Of a stretch of DNA of 59,787 bases, positions 8,299-16,822 are shown one piece after another. Position numbers and translations under genes: made by a program. Numbering within the stretch: position 1 is the first letter of the stretch; each line of letters begins with the position of its first letter. The DNA is from Bacteroidota bacterium (GTDB taxonomy: Bacteria > Bacteroidota > Ignavibacteria > Kapaibacteriales > UBA961): positions 1 to 59,787 of the forward strand of contig JADZAA010000024.1 of assembly GCA_020852855.1 (NCBI GenBank). The letters are read 5' to 3'. Below the pieces are notes generated by a model that ran no database searches, had not been told where the DNA came from, and saw only the letters and a list, made by a program, of their open reading frames with translations.

Positions 8299-11280
8299 AT
8301 GACAACTGCAAAATCGCTTCTATTCTCGAGATGTTTCCGCTCGCTTGGTCGCACGGCGGCGGTATTTGCCTTTGTTTTCATAGCGTTTTTTGACGCGGCT
8401 GCGGCGCAAAATTCCGCAAGTCCGGCAAATTGGTTATTTCCCAATTGCAATATGGAGGCCACGCGGTTTCAGCCTTGGGCATCATTGCCTCAATCTGTGG
8501 ATTCAATGGTATTAAAATGGTCTACCGTAGAAATTTCCGGCGATATTCAGCCGCTTATTGGAAATATCAAAAATAATCCAAAGCTACGCCCTCAATATCT
8601 TTGGGCGCCGAACGAGATAGCCGCCGTCGTAAAAGAACATTTGATTATTATTGACGGCTCGGGCAAACTGCTTACCAAAACGCCTCTGACCAATGCACCT
8701 CTTGTTCGCGGTGTATCAATGATGTTCGATACAAATGCCGTAGAGCCTTTGGCGGCTACAACTGCACCTGTAGTTTTGGGATTGGAAACTACGGAAACAG
8801 AAAACTCAAAAGACTCCCTGATTTTTGCATATATGGCAGGCTACTTGCCAAATCGCGACAGTGCCGTTATTATTCGGCGACTAAGCGTAAATGTAGGAGC
8901 ATACGCGCCTAATTTGTTCGGCGGAGTAACGCCCGTTTTGGGGCGAAGCGACGGCGGGCAGGCAATAGTATACGCTACGGTGAATATGTCGAAACCGACT
9001 ATTTCGGCAGGCGGCCCGATTACCCCGTTCTTTCGCGGAATAGCACAATTTAACACGGGAACCATTTTTACCATATTTCCGCTGCCCGACGTAAAAGACC
9101 GGCAAGACGACAGAATTACCCTTGGTCCCGAAGTCGGGCTTTTTCCGCCGTCGGTAGTTTCGGCGGGCGGTACGCTTCGTATGATGCCGTCGGTATTTCC
9201 GTCGGAAGGTATTGCCGAGAATATATCAAATCCCGTTACGACTTCCACTTTTGCGGATTTACCCTATTTAATGTCGTTCAATGTTAATACTCCTACAATT
9301 AGCGAAGGTTTTGCATCGGTAGATTTATTGGGTTTAATGGATGATTCCCATCATCGGTCGCTGATACGTCCGTATTATATGCGATTGAATGATGCCGGCG
9401 CAGGCGGAGTGGACAATTTGTATATTCTTATGGCTGAAGGCTATCGCGGTACGGACAGTTCGCGCGGCGTAGCACGGTTGCACCTTTATCGAGCAGACGG
9501 ACAGCCCATTTCAATTCCGGACGACGCAAATATTCCGTCTTATATAGGCGAGAAGAACCATTATTGGTCGGTTGCGGCGGGCAATTTGGACGGAATACCT
9601 GCAAATGAACTATTGCCTTATTATCCCAATAATCCGGGTAACGAGATAATAGTTTCGCAAAGCTCCAAAGAATTTGCCTATCCGGGCAGTAAAATCTCCG
9701 TATTACGCTGGCAAAGCGGCGCAAGGGTTGAAAAAATAACCAAACCCGGTACATATCTTTTTCCTTTCGACACAATTTGCACGCAACAAATGAACGGCTG
9801 GATAGCGGCCGTTGCCGATATTGACGGTGCGGCCGACGGCAAACACGAAATTTTTGTGGCTGACCGCTCAAAACTTTCAATACTGCAAATGCGCGATTAT
9901 CAGGACCCGCGTTTGCGCTTAGGGCGGCCGTTCGACACTTTGCGCGTATTTTCATTCGGCGATGAAATAATAACGGGTGCGGCAGTTGTAGATCTTGAGG
10001 GCGATGGCGGACTCGATATAATCGTAACTACACAAGAGCGTTCATATTGCTTCGGCAATCTTCCGCTTGGTTCACTCGCAGTGGAAATACCCAAAATTCA
10101 GCAAACGCCGCCACAGGAATATTGTCCGGGTGATTCGGTTACGGTACGCTGGCAGAATGCCCTAAAAGGTCAGGATAAAGTCCATATTTTATTCCGTCGC
10201 TATCTAAATGATACTACGCCGCTTACAACGACAGATACACTTCGGAGAAATTATCTGAATTCAGCCGATACAATGGAATTCCGATTTTATGCGGATACGT
10301 CGTTGTTCGGGCGCGAAGGGCGTATTATAGTGCAGGGTGCCAATAGCCGCGACATTCGCGATTCTTCGGCTTATATCAGATTTCCACGGCCGAAAATCGT
10401 CATAACAGGTCCGCCAAGCGATTCGGCTGTTCATCCGGGATATACAGTTGCATTGCGCGGCGCGGCATCATGCCTTGATTCGCTTTGGATGGAATATTAC
10501 AACGGAGCAGTCTGGACGCGGCTTGATTCCATGTCGGGCGGCGGTGCCACTTTTTCGTTTCCTGCCGTTTTACCGTGCCTTCCTATATTTCGTACCGACA
10601 GTACAGACTTGGATACGGCTATTTCGTTGCGTATTATCGGGCGCGATACGGCGTTGAATTATCGCGACACAAGCATTGCATATTCGATAAAATACACGCC
10701 CGCACCGCTTGCCGCCACAATATCGCCGCCGCCGCTTGTTGCTTGTCCGGCACGCGATATTGCTTGGGATATTGCTTCCGTTCCGATTTCGCTTTTATGC
10801 GATACGGTTATTGTGGCGGTTTCCATTGACACGGGACGTTCGTTTCGCATAGTGGATAGAGTTCCGTCGGCCGTTGTTCCTTATGAATGGGACCCGCCCG
10901 CCAATCTTCGCGACTCTATGGCTATTCTTAGATTGACTTGCGCCGGCGGATGCGTTCGCAGCGACACTTTAATTCGCAATATTAAAACGCCGTACATCAG
11001 TATTATCGCACCCAACCCTTTTTCGCCGCCAACCGAAATTGCACAGGTTATATATTCTGTACCGAAACAGACCGCTGTAACAATTCGCGTTTACGACCAA
11101 TCCAATCGGCTTGTGCGCGAAATTATTTCGGGAGAAACGCGGTTACCCGGTATAGCCTATTGCGACCATTGGGACGGAACTTCGGAGTTTGGCATTGTAG
11201 CGAACGGCACGTATTATCTAAGCGTGGAGCCGGCCGGTATAGAGCGCGAGGTTTATCCGGTTTTTGTAAAAAAACAGTAA
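8299..11280 (+). CDS. Secreted protein with C-terminal FlgD-Ig-like/T9SS sorting domain
   Basis: This 993-residue protein has an N-terminal signal sequence (hydrophobic AAVFAFVFIAFFDAAAAQ, cleavage about residue 37). The central part contains phrases typical of FG-GAP/VCBS beta-propeller repeats, such as AVADIDGAADGKHEIFVAD and AAVVDLEGDGGLDIIV (about 500-580). An Ig-like region follows (about 600-880). The C-terminus starts with IAPNPFSPPTE and continues IRVYDQSNRLVREI and GIVANGTYYLSVEP, the pattern of FlgD-Ig-like or type IX sorting domains. I infer export to the cell surface by type IX secretion. The function is unknown; a carbohydrate- or protein-binding propeller is possible. The promoter at 8256 supports this start. 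Confidence 0.75.
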   Translation: MTTAKSLLFSRCFRSLGRTAAVFAFVFIAFFDAAAAQNSASPANWLFPNCNMEATRFQPWASLPQSVDSMVLKWSTVEISGDIQPLIGNIKNNPKLRPQYLWAPNEIAAVVKEHLIIIDGSGKLLTKTPLTNAPLVRGVSMMFDTNAVEPLAATTAPVVLGLETTETENSKDSLIFAYMAGYLPNRDSAVIIRRLSVNVGAYAPNLFGGVTPVLGRSDGGQAIVYATVNMSKPTISAGGPITPFFRGIAQFNTGTIFTIFPLPDVKDRQDDRITLGPEVGLFPPSVVSAGGTLRMMPSVFPSEGIAENISNPVTTSTFADLPYLMSFNVNTPTISEGFASVDLLGLMDDSHHRSLIRPYYMRLNDAGAGGVDNLYILMAEGYRGTDSSRGVARLHLYRADGQPISIPDDANIPSYIGEKNHYWSVAAGNLDGIPANELLPYYPNNPGNEIIVSQSSKEFAYPGSKISVLRWQSGARVEKITKPGTYLFPFDTICTQQMNGWIAAVADIDGAADGKHEIFVADRSKLSILQMRDYQDPRLRLGRPFDTLRVFSFGDEIITGAAVVDLEGDGGLDIIVTTQERSYCFGNLPLGSLAVEIPKIQQTPPQEYCPGDSVTVRWQNALKGQDKVHILFRRYLNDTTPLTTTDTLRRNYLNSADTMEFRFYADTSLFGREGRIIVQGANSRDIRDSSAYIRFPRPKIVITGPPSDSAVHPGYTVALRGAASCLDSLWMEYYNGAVWTRLDSMSGGGATFSFPAVLPCLPIFRTDSTDLDTAISLRIIGRDTALNYRDTSIAYSIKYTPAPLAATISPPPLVACPARDIAWDIASVPISLLCDTVIVAVSIDTGRSFRIVDRVPSAVVPYEWDPPANLRDSMAILRLTCAGGCVRSDTLIRNIKTPYISIIAPNPFSPPTEIAQVIYSVPKQTAVTIRVYDQSNRLVREIISGETRLPGIAYCDHWDGTSEFGIVANGTYYLSVEPAGIEREVYPVFVKKQ

Positions 11281-11322
11281 ATTCGGCACGTAAAAATTTC
11301 GTATAATTTCCGCAGGCTTTGC

Positions 11323-12600
11323 TTATTTATCGGCAAATCGCCGAAATAGGCAGGCATCGCCGTAGCTGAGAAAGCGATAATCTTTGTCTTTCAAGGCTTC
11401 GCCGTACACTTCGCGCCAGAAATTGCAGCCGAGAAATGCCGCAACAAGCAACAGCAATGTACTGCCCGGCTGATGGAAATTTGTTATCAGACCGTCTGCC
11501 GTTCCGAAACGATAGCCCGGCGCTATCAATAGTGAAGTAGAGCCGCGCAGTTCGCTTAGATTATTGGAAATTGCCCAATTTATGACTGTATTTAAGGCTT
11601 CGCTTGCCGACGGATAATTATCGCGGCGTTCATACGGAGTCCATTGCTCTACGCAAAACTCCGTACCTTCCGTATCAACTCTGTTCTCGAGTATTCCTAC
11701 GCCGAACCAATAAAGCGATTCCATTGCGCGAAGTGATGTAGTGCCTACGCATATTACCGGCAAATTATTATTAAAATGTGCGGTAATTCTTTGAAGTTCG
11801 GCAAGCGAAATGCCGATTTTTTCGGAATGCATGACGATATCGCCTATCAGCTCCGTTTCAATCGGCTTGAATGTGCCAAGTCCTACGGCTAATATCAATT
11901 CTGCGCGGGCAATTCCGCGAGCTTCTGTTTGGGCAAGAATTTCAGGTGTAAAATGAAGTCCGGCCGTAGGCGCGGCCGCCGAGCCCGGCGAACGTGCATA
12001 GACGGTTTGATATCGTACTGCATCCGAAGCATCTGCGCGACGCTTTATGTAGGGAGGAAGCGGCATATTTCCCGCACGTTCGATTAACTCGCCAAAAGTA
12101 ATGTCTGATGGTTGCCAACTGAACTCTATAATAGCCTCTTGAGAAAACTTTTCACAAATTTTCGCGGTAAACGAGCAACCGTTTGCATCTCCGGCAAGTA
12201 TCATATCGGCAGTCAAATTGCGTCCGCCGAGCATACATTTCCAACGGCTTAAGGCATATTGTGCCAGGTTATCTTCGGCAGAATGTTTATTGTCCGGCTC
12301 GAGCAACAAAATTTCCACCGCTCCGCCGGTTGGCTTTCGTGCTTCAAGTCGTGCGGTTATTACTTTTGTAACATTAGTTATAATCATGCTTTGCGCCGGC
12401 AGCAGCGCGGGCAGATCTGAAAAACTGTGATGAGAAATAGAGCGAGAGGTCGAGCAAGCTGCAAGAAGTCGGCTTTGGTCGCGTTGTTCGGCCGGGCGCA
12501 CTGCTATGCGCTCCGGCGGTAAATTATATGTAAAATCCTTGGCGTACAAAGAGGTAACGGTATAGCAGCTCGCCGTTTGCGGCTTTATGACTGTGTGCAT
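11323..12600 (-). CDS. queA: tRNA preQ1(34) S-adenosylmethionine ribosyltransferase-isomerase
   Basis: QueA transfers and isomerises the ribosyl part of SAM onto preQ1 at tRNA position 34 to give epoxyqueuosine. The family hallmarks are present: FTYNLPPERIAVRP with QRDQSRLL near the N-terminus, SAAAPTAGLHFT in the middle, and DGLITNFHQPGSTLLLLVAAFLG near the C-terminus. I take the ATG at 12600 (425 residues). The next upstream ATG at 12648 is possible. The still longer frame to 12810 would overlap the divergent acetyltransferase gene by 126 bases and adds residues unlike the family. The gene converges with the secreted protein gene ending at 11280; 42 bases separate them and I see no strong terminator there. 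Confidence 0.93.
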   Translation of the reverse strand: MHTVIKPQTASCYTVTSLYAKDFTYNLPPERIAVRPAEQRDQSRLLAACSTSRSISHHSFSDLPALLPAQSMIITNVTKVITARLEARKPTGGAVEILLLEPDNKHSAEDNLAQYALSRWKCMLGGRNLTADMILAGDANGCSFTAKICEKFSQEAIIEFSWQPSDITFGELIERAGNMPLPPYIKRRADASDAVRYQTVYARSPGSAAAPTAGLHFTPEILAQTEARGIARAELILAVGLGTFKPIETELIGDIVMHSEKIGISLAELQRITAHFNNNLPVICVGTTSLRAMESLYWFGVGILENRVDTEGTEFCVEQWTPYERRDNYPSASEALNTVINWAISNNLSELRGSTSLLIAPGYRFGTADGLITNFHQPGSTLLLLVAAFLGCNFWREVYGEALKDKDYRFLSYGDACLFRRFADK

Positions 12601-12634
12601 ATTAAATGTAATGTGTTGCGGTGCGGAAATTCGG

Positions 12635-12642
12635 TATTTTTG
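12635..12642 (+). promoter_or_regulatory. TATTTTTG -7 promoter element for the acetyltransferase
   Basis: TATTTTTG matches TAnnTTTG and is followed by CG, as at 8256 and 40940. It lies 43 bases upstream of the ATG at 12685, in the gap between divergent queA and the acetyltransferase. A TTG at 12616-12618 is only 16 bases upstream, closer than the usual -33 spacing. Confidence 0.5.
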
Positions 12643-12684
12643 CGACATAAAATTCATTTGTAAATTACAAACTAAACATACGGG

Positions 12685-13236
12685 ATGCAAATCGAATTTA
12701 TCGACGGGCATATTTGCATACGTCCATATACAAATTCCGACGCGATTTTGCTGTACGAGGCAGCGCGGGAATGTTTGCCCGACGGCGTAGAGTGGATGCC
12801 GTGGGTACATACGGAATATTCGCTTGACGAATCGCGCGGGTGGATTGCAACGAGTATTGAAAAATGGGCAAACGGAACCGAGTATAATTTTGCCGTAATT
12901 TCGGCTGCAACCGGGGAATATTTGGGCGGAGTCGGATTAAATCGCATTGATGCGGAATACAATATTGCCAATCTCGGTTATTGGGTCAGAAAAAGTGTGC
13001 GTGGGCGGGGAATTGCGATTGCGGCGGCACGCCTTGCGGCCGAGTTCGGATTTAATCATCTTGATATGAGCAGAATCGAAATTGTTGTGGCAGTACATAA
13101 TACGGCGAGCTGTCGCACTGCGGAAAAATCAGGTGCATTGCGCGAAGGAATATTGCGTAATCGGCTGAAGACAGGGGGCAAACGTTACGATGCAGTTATG
13201 CATTCTTTTACGCCGCCGGATTTCGGCAGAGTCTGA
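12685..13236 (+). CDS. GNAT family N-acetyltransferase (RimJ/RimL type)
   Basis: A 183-residue acetyl-CoA-dependent acetyltransferase. Features of the Acetyltransf_3 group are IRPYTNSDA near the N-terminus, the VGLNRIDAEYNIANLGYWV strand pair, the acetyl-CoA loop VRGRGIA with AARLAAEFGF after it, and HNTASCRTAEKSGALREGILR near the C-terminus, which closely resembles ribosomal-protein-type acetyltransferases. The substrate cannot be told from sequence; a protein N-terminus or a small amine is possible. It is transcribed just ahead of the atp operon but has its own promoter, and the atp promoter follows at 13331, so it is probably not part of that operon. Confidence 0.85.
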   Translation: MQIEFIDGHICIRPYTNSDAILLYEAARECLPDGVEWMPWVHTEYSLDESRGWIATSIEKWANGTEYNFAVISAATGEYLGGVGLNRIDAEYNIANLGYWVRKSVRGRGIAIAAARLAAEFGFNHLDMSRIEIVVAVHNTASCRTAEKSGALREGILRNRLKTGGKRYDAVMHSFTPPDFGRV

Positions 13237-13330
13237 AAGAGCGATGCAAGCACTTGCGATATAAGATAAATAAGTAAAATTAAAATTGGGTGCGCTTGCC
13301 GTATGTTTTGGGGGCTTCGGCGCAAAAAAG

Positions 13331-13362
13331 TTTGGCAGTCTTTCGATAAATCCGTAATTTTG
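13331..13362 (+). promoter_or_regulatory. Promoter of the ATP synthase operon
   Basis: TTTG at 13331-13334 and TAATTTTG at 13355-13362, with 20 bases between them, match the Bacteroidota arrangement TTTG-N19-22-TAnnTTTG. The promoter lies inside the long frame that opens with the ATG at 13303. It therefore argues that translation of the first gene begins downstream, at the GTG at 13390. Confidence 0.65.
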
Positions 13363-13389
13363 CAAACTATTACTACGCTTTTTCTTGCC

Positions 13390-13635
13390 GTGAAGACAGA
13401 ACCGTGCGAGAAAGATACGAAAACGCAGAGTTCGGTTTATCGCGAGCTTGCTCCGTATCTTTCGTTAGGTTATCAACTTGTAGCACCCGCAGGGCTTTTG
13501 GGAGCGGTAGGCTGGTGGATTGACGGCAAGTACGGTACGCGCCCATTATGGCTTGCGATTGGCTTGGGATTTGGTTGCATAGTCGGACTAACGACTATAA
13601 TTCGTACCGTAATGCAGTCCGACAAAAAAAGATAA
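13390..13635 (+). CDS. atpZ: AtpZ/AtpI-type membrane protein, first gene of the atp operon
   Basis: Small membrane protein (81 residues from a GTG start at 13390) with two predicted transmembrane helices, around YLSLGYQLVAPAGLLGAVGWWI and PLWLAIGLGFGCIVGLTTII. The motif GWW-D-K-GT between them is the hallmark of the AtpZ/AtpI family. These proteins are thought to form a Mg2+/Ca2+ channel or to help assemble the c-ring. An ATG at 13303 would add 29 residues but lies upstream of the promoter at 13331-13362, so I prefer GTG 13390. The next gene follows after 13 bases. Confidence 0.7.
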   Translation: MKTEPCEKDTKTQSSVYRELAPYLSLGYQLVAPAGLLGAVGWWIDGKYGTRPLWLAIGLGFGCIVGLTTIIRTVMQSDKKR

Positions 13636-13648
13636 ATATCGGAGCGCA

Positions 13649-13978
13649 ATGGATTTACAATCCTCGGCTTGGCTTTCGGCGGCGGTTGCGGCCGCATTTT
13701 GCTTAGTTAATGTTCTTATAGGATATTCGATTGCGCGCCATGCGATTTCCAAGCCTTGGGAAACTTTTGCAGGGTTGATTATCGGCGGAATGGGCGGACG
13801 TGTGGCATTGTTGGGGGCGGCCGTCTGGTATTTTATGACGAAAATCGGTGTCCATACGCTTGGATTTACTATGACGCTCGGCATAGGCAGTTTTATCCTT
13901 ATCTTTGTGGAAATCATATATTTCCATCATCTTGCAGGAAAAATTCCGCATAAAAGTGAGAAAATTAAGACGCTATAA
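13649..13978 (+). CDS. AtpI-like membrane protein
   Basis: A 109-residue hydrophobic protein with about four transmembrane segments (around residues 5-27, 38-62, 70-90 and a short basic tail). It sits between the AtpZ-like gene and atpB, where an ATP synthase subunit I (uncI) is often found, and I assign it on position and topology more than on motif. A glycine-rich stretch, GLIIGGMGGRVALLG, is notable. It probably assists F0 assembly. Confidence 0.55.
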   Translation: MDLQSSAWLSAAVAAAFCLVNVLIGYSIARHAISKPWETFAGLIIGGMGGRVALLGAAVWYFMTKIGVHTLGFTMTLGIGSFILIFVEIIYFHHLAGKIPHKSEKIKTL

Positions 13979-14000
13979 AATTCGATTTTTTAAGTAACGA

Positions 14001-15062
14001 ATGAATAACGACAGTACGACTACGCATACCGCCGTTGCTACGACGCATACGCAAGACCCGCATCTTGCGGAGCTTGAGCAAAAAGAAAGTGTTTTTACCA
14101 AGATTTTTAACACAAATCTTGGTGACCATCATGGCTTATACGTTTTCGATTATCATGTCGCCGACTTGCCGTATATCTTTTACGATAAAGAAACCGGCTT
14201 GCAGATTTATACGTCGGAACACTCGCTCGAAGCGGCCGGAGCCTATGAGCTTCATCACGGGCATCCGATCGTCAAAGCGCGATATGAAACGCAACTTCAC
14301 ACGGGAAAGACATCGAAAGAAGCACTTAAGGTTGCAAAGCCTGCGCTTGATTTGTCGGTTACTAATTTAGTAGCTTATCAGTGGTTCGGAATTTTACTTC
14401 TTAGCTTAGGCTTTTTCCTTGCGGCGCGGAAATATAAACGTAATCCGATGAAGCCGCCTTCCGGCTTGCAAAATTTACTTGAAGTTTTGATACAATTCGT
14501 GCGCGACGATATTGTACGCCCGAATATGCCGAGTGTTAAAATAGCCGACGGGTTGACAGGCTATTTTGTGGCATTGTTCTCGTTTATTCTGATACTGAAT
14601 ATACTCGGACTGCTTCCGGGCGGGCATCCGGCGGCCGGTGCAGTCGGTACTACTGCCGCGCTCGCAATAACCGCTTTTCTTGTCATAAATATAACTGCAT
14701 TTCGCGTAGCAGGCGTAAAAGCATGGTTTTCGCATTTATTGGGCGGTGCGCCTTGGTGGCTTGCACCTATTATGGTGCCAATAGAAATAGTCGGGTTGTT
14801 TAGCAAGCCTTTCGCCCTTATGGTGCGCTTGTTCGCCAATATGAGCGCGGGACACATTGTTATTTTTTCGCTGGTCGGACTGATTTTCTTCTTTGAAACT
14901 CTGTTGGTTGCACCCGTATCGGTAGGATTCGTGGTGTTTATCTATTTTCTTGAAACATTGGTAGCATTGTTGCAGGCCTTTATTTTTACGATACTTACAG
15001 CCGTATTTGCAGGGCTTGCCATAGGTGACCACGGACATGACGACCATGCCGCAGCGCATTGA
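14001..15062 (+). CDS. atpB: F1F0 ATP synthase subunit a
   Basis: Subunit a of the F0 proton channel, 353 residues. It is longer than the E. coli form because of a roughly 120-residue N-terminal extracytoplasmic extension, as in Bacteroidota and Chlorobi relatives. The essential arginine is in LMVRLFANMSAGH (Arg276), and the last helices (QAFIFTILTAVFAGLAIGDHG) carry the conserved Gln. The C-terminus is His/Asp-rich (GDHGHDDHAAAH), which may bind metal but is not known to be functional. It is followed by atpE after a 109-base gap. Confidence 0.95.
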   Translation: MNNDSTTTHTAVATTHTQDPHLAELEQKESVFTKIFNTNLGDHHGLYVFDYHVADLPYIFYDKETGLQIYTSEHSLEAAGAYELHHGHPIVKARYETQLHTGKTSKEALKVAKPALDLSVTNLVAYQWFGILLLSLGFFLAARKYKRNPMKPPSGLQNLLEVLIQFVRDDIVRPNMPSVKIADGLTGYFVALFSFILILNILGLLPGGHPAAGAVGTTAALAITAFLVINITAFRVAGVKAWFSHLLGGAPWWLAPIMVPIEIVGLFSKPFALMVRLFANMSAGHIVIFSLVGLIFFFETLLVAPVSVGFVVFIYFLETLVALLQAFIFTILTAVFAGLAIGDHGHDDHAAAH

Positions 15063-15171
15063 CGGCGTTCGTACACTTTAGCATTGCAGAGTTTATCTCT
15101 CGGAAACGAAAGCAAAAATCACACAATAAGTTTCATTTTTGTATTTATCACAATCTCTCAGGATTAGTCGC

Positions 15172-15399
15172 ATGGAACCTCAAGGACTTGCATGGTTAGC
15201 CGCCGGTTTGGGCGTAGGCATTACGGTGTTTGGCGTAGGAACGGGCATCGGTCCGCTTGTAGCTGCCGCTTTGGAGGCAGGCGCACGCCAGCCGGAAACC
15301 GCTAAAGACGCACGCACTACAATGATTATCGGTGCTGCTCTGATAGAAGGCGTGGCTCTGTTTGCAATGGTTATCTGCATACTCTTGGCTACGCATTAA
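15172..15399 (+). CDS. atpE: F1F0 ATP synthase subunit c
   Basis: The c-ring proteolipid, 75 residues in two membrane helices joined by the polar RQP loop (residues 39-41). The ion-binding carboxylate is Glu59 in GAALIEGVALF. The residues that go with sodium coupling (a Gln in helix 1 and Ser/Thr right after the Glu) are absent, so proton coupling is expected; this is inference from family rules. An in-frame ATG 33 bases upstream (15139) would add an unusual 11-residue tail, so I take the ATG at 15172. Confidence 0.95.
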   Translation: MEPQGLAWLAAGLGVGITVFGVGTGIGPLVAAALEAGARQPETAKDARTTMIIGAALIEGVALFAMVICILLATH

Positions 15400-15442
15400 A
15401 AATGATCAGCCGGAGCGCAGACGTTAAATAGCGTTAAAAATC

Positions 15443-15474
15443 GCCGGCGCGGACTTCTTTTGCTTCGCGCCGGC
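15443..15474 (+). other. GC-rich hairpin between atpE and atpF
   Basis: GCCGGCGCG at 15443-15451 pairs perfectly with CGCGCCGGC at 15466-15474 across a 14-base loop. No run of T follows, so it is a weak intrinsic terminator at best. In other bacteria such structures after atpE stabilise the c-subunit mRNA or attenuate downstream genes, which would fit the need for about ten c subunits per complex. Confidence 0.6.
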
Positions 15475-15534
15475 TCATTTACGCAAAATTTTACGTAACT
15501 CGTTCAAAAAATATAATATAAGTGCTACGACGAT

Positions 15535-16029
15535 ATGGAAAATCTACTTCAGATATCGCCCGGTCTAATGATTTGGACGCTGATAAATTTCGGCGTTTTC
15601 TTTTTTATTTTCGGCAAATTCGGTTTTAAGCCTATGATTGCGGCGCTTAAATCTCGCGAGGATGCGATAGCCGCATCAATAGCAGAAGCCGAAGCGCAGA
15701 ACGCGGAAGCAAAACGACTTTTCGAAGAGAATCGCCGAAGAATCGCCGACGCTCAAAATGAAATAGCCGCCATGGTCAAAGAAGGCAAGGAACGCGCCGA
15801 GCGCCATATACACGCCGCACAAGAAGAAGCCGAACGCCTGAAAAAAGCCAAAGTGGAAGAATCTTTGCGCCAAATTGCGCAGGAGAAAGACGCGGCACTG
15901 GCCTCGTTGCGCGGCGAGGTTGCTTCTCTTGTAATCGAGGCTACATCGAAAATCCTTGGTGCAAAGATAGACGCGGAGCAGAACCGTGCGTTGATAGAAA
16001 CCTATATATCGCAAATTTCAAAGAATTAA
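15535..16029 (+). CDS. atpF: F1F0 ATP synthase subunit b
   Basis: Peripheral stalk subunit of 164 residues. One N-terminal membrane helix (about 10-30, LMIWTLINFGVFFFIFGKFGF) is followed by a long charged coiled coil (about 35-150) rich in Ala, Glu, Lys and Arg, with the usual KPM...AL..RE..I start. Length and layout are normal for the family. It lies 135 bases after atpE, beyond the hairpin, and 34 bases before atpH. Confidence 0.95.
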   Translation: MENLLQISPGLMIWTLINFGVFFFIFGKFGFKPMIAALKSREDAIAASIAEAEAQNAEAKRLFEENRRRIADAQNEIAAMVKEGKERAERHIHAAQEEAERLKKAKVEESLRQIAQEKDAALASLRGEVASLVIEATSKILGAKIDAEQNRALIETYISQISKN

Positions 16030-16063
16030 CGCACCTTTATCCTCTTAATAGACGCATTTACGC

Positions 16064-16630
16064 ATGGTCAACTCTCGCATTATCAAACGCTACGCGCTCG
16101 CACTGATGAAGTCGGCCGACGACGTTTCAGTAGAGCAAATTTACGGCGACCTCGCAAAAGTTTCGAGCATTATAGGTGCGTCGAAAGACCTGAAAGTTCT
16201 TCTTCGCAGCCCCGCCATCGAATACCGCAAAAAGCAGGCGATATTTCAGGAAATATTCAAGCCGATTATTTCGGCGGCTACGCTCGATTTCATAATGCTT
16301 TTGCTGGAAAAAAAACGCGAGATTATGTTCAAGGAAATAATTGCCGCATTCAAGCAATTATATAATGAGCGGCATAATATACAAACTACGCATATCACGT
16401 CCGCCGCACCGCTTGACAATGCATTGCAAAATCAAATTGCAGCCGCAGTTGAAGCGAAAATAAACAAGAAAATTGATGCTGTCTTTACGGTTAATCCTAA
16501 TCTTAAGGGCGGAATAATCATTACGATAGGCGATATAACCTATGACGGGAGCGTGCGCCGACAGCTCGAACTTCTCTATAAGCAGATGACAGGCAAAGAT
16601 ATGCCCGAAAATGTAAGAAGTGCTATATAG
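16064..16630 (+). CDS. atpH: F1F0 ATP synthase subunit delta
   Basis: OSCP/delta subunit of 188 residues that joins the stalk to F1. The N-terminus is typical (RIIKRYALALMKSA), the middle has FIMLLLEKKRE, and the C-terminal domain contains NPNLKGGIIITIGDITYDGSVRRQLE, the clearest family signature. It is followed by a 192-base gap before atpA in which I see no gene or convincing promoter. Confidence 0.94.
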   Translation: MVNSRIIKRYALALMKSADDVSVEQIYGDLAKVSSIIGASKDLKVLLRSPAIEYRKKQAIFQEIFKPIISAATLDFIMLLLEKKREIMFKEIIAAFKQLYNERHNIQTTHITSAAPLDNALQNQIAAAVEAKINKKIDAVFTVNPNLKGGIIITIGDITYDGSVRRQLELLYKQMTGKDMPENVRSAI

Positions 16631-16822
16631 AACTGACGCGATACAAAGAATTTATCTTGAAATCGGAAGCGATGATACGCAAAGCGTTGCAAAGATAATT
16701 TCACGCAAAGCAAATTGTCCGGTCAGCAAAGAAATAATACCGCAAAAACAGCGGTGCAATAGTTTTTAACGCTCACACAGCAAAATAACGAAAATCTCTT
16801 ACGACTATACTGAGGAACTACA

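Noticed and set aside
12601-12810. N-terminal extension of queA up to ATG 12810
   Set aside because: It overlaps the divergent acetyltransferase gene and its residues do not resemble QueA.
16690-16697. TATCTTTG on the minus strand between atpH and atpA
   Set aside because: No gene follows on that strand and there is no -33 element at the right distance; likely chance.
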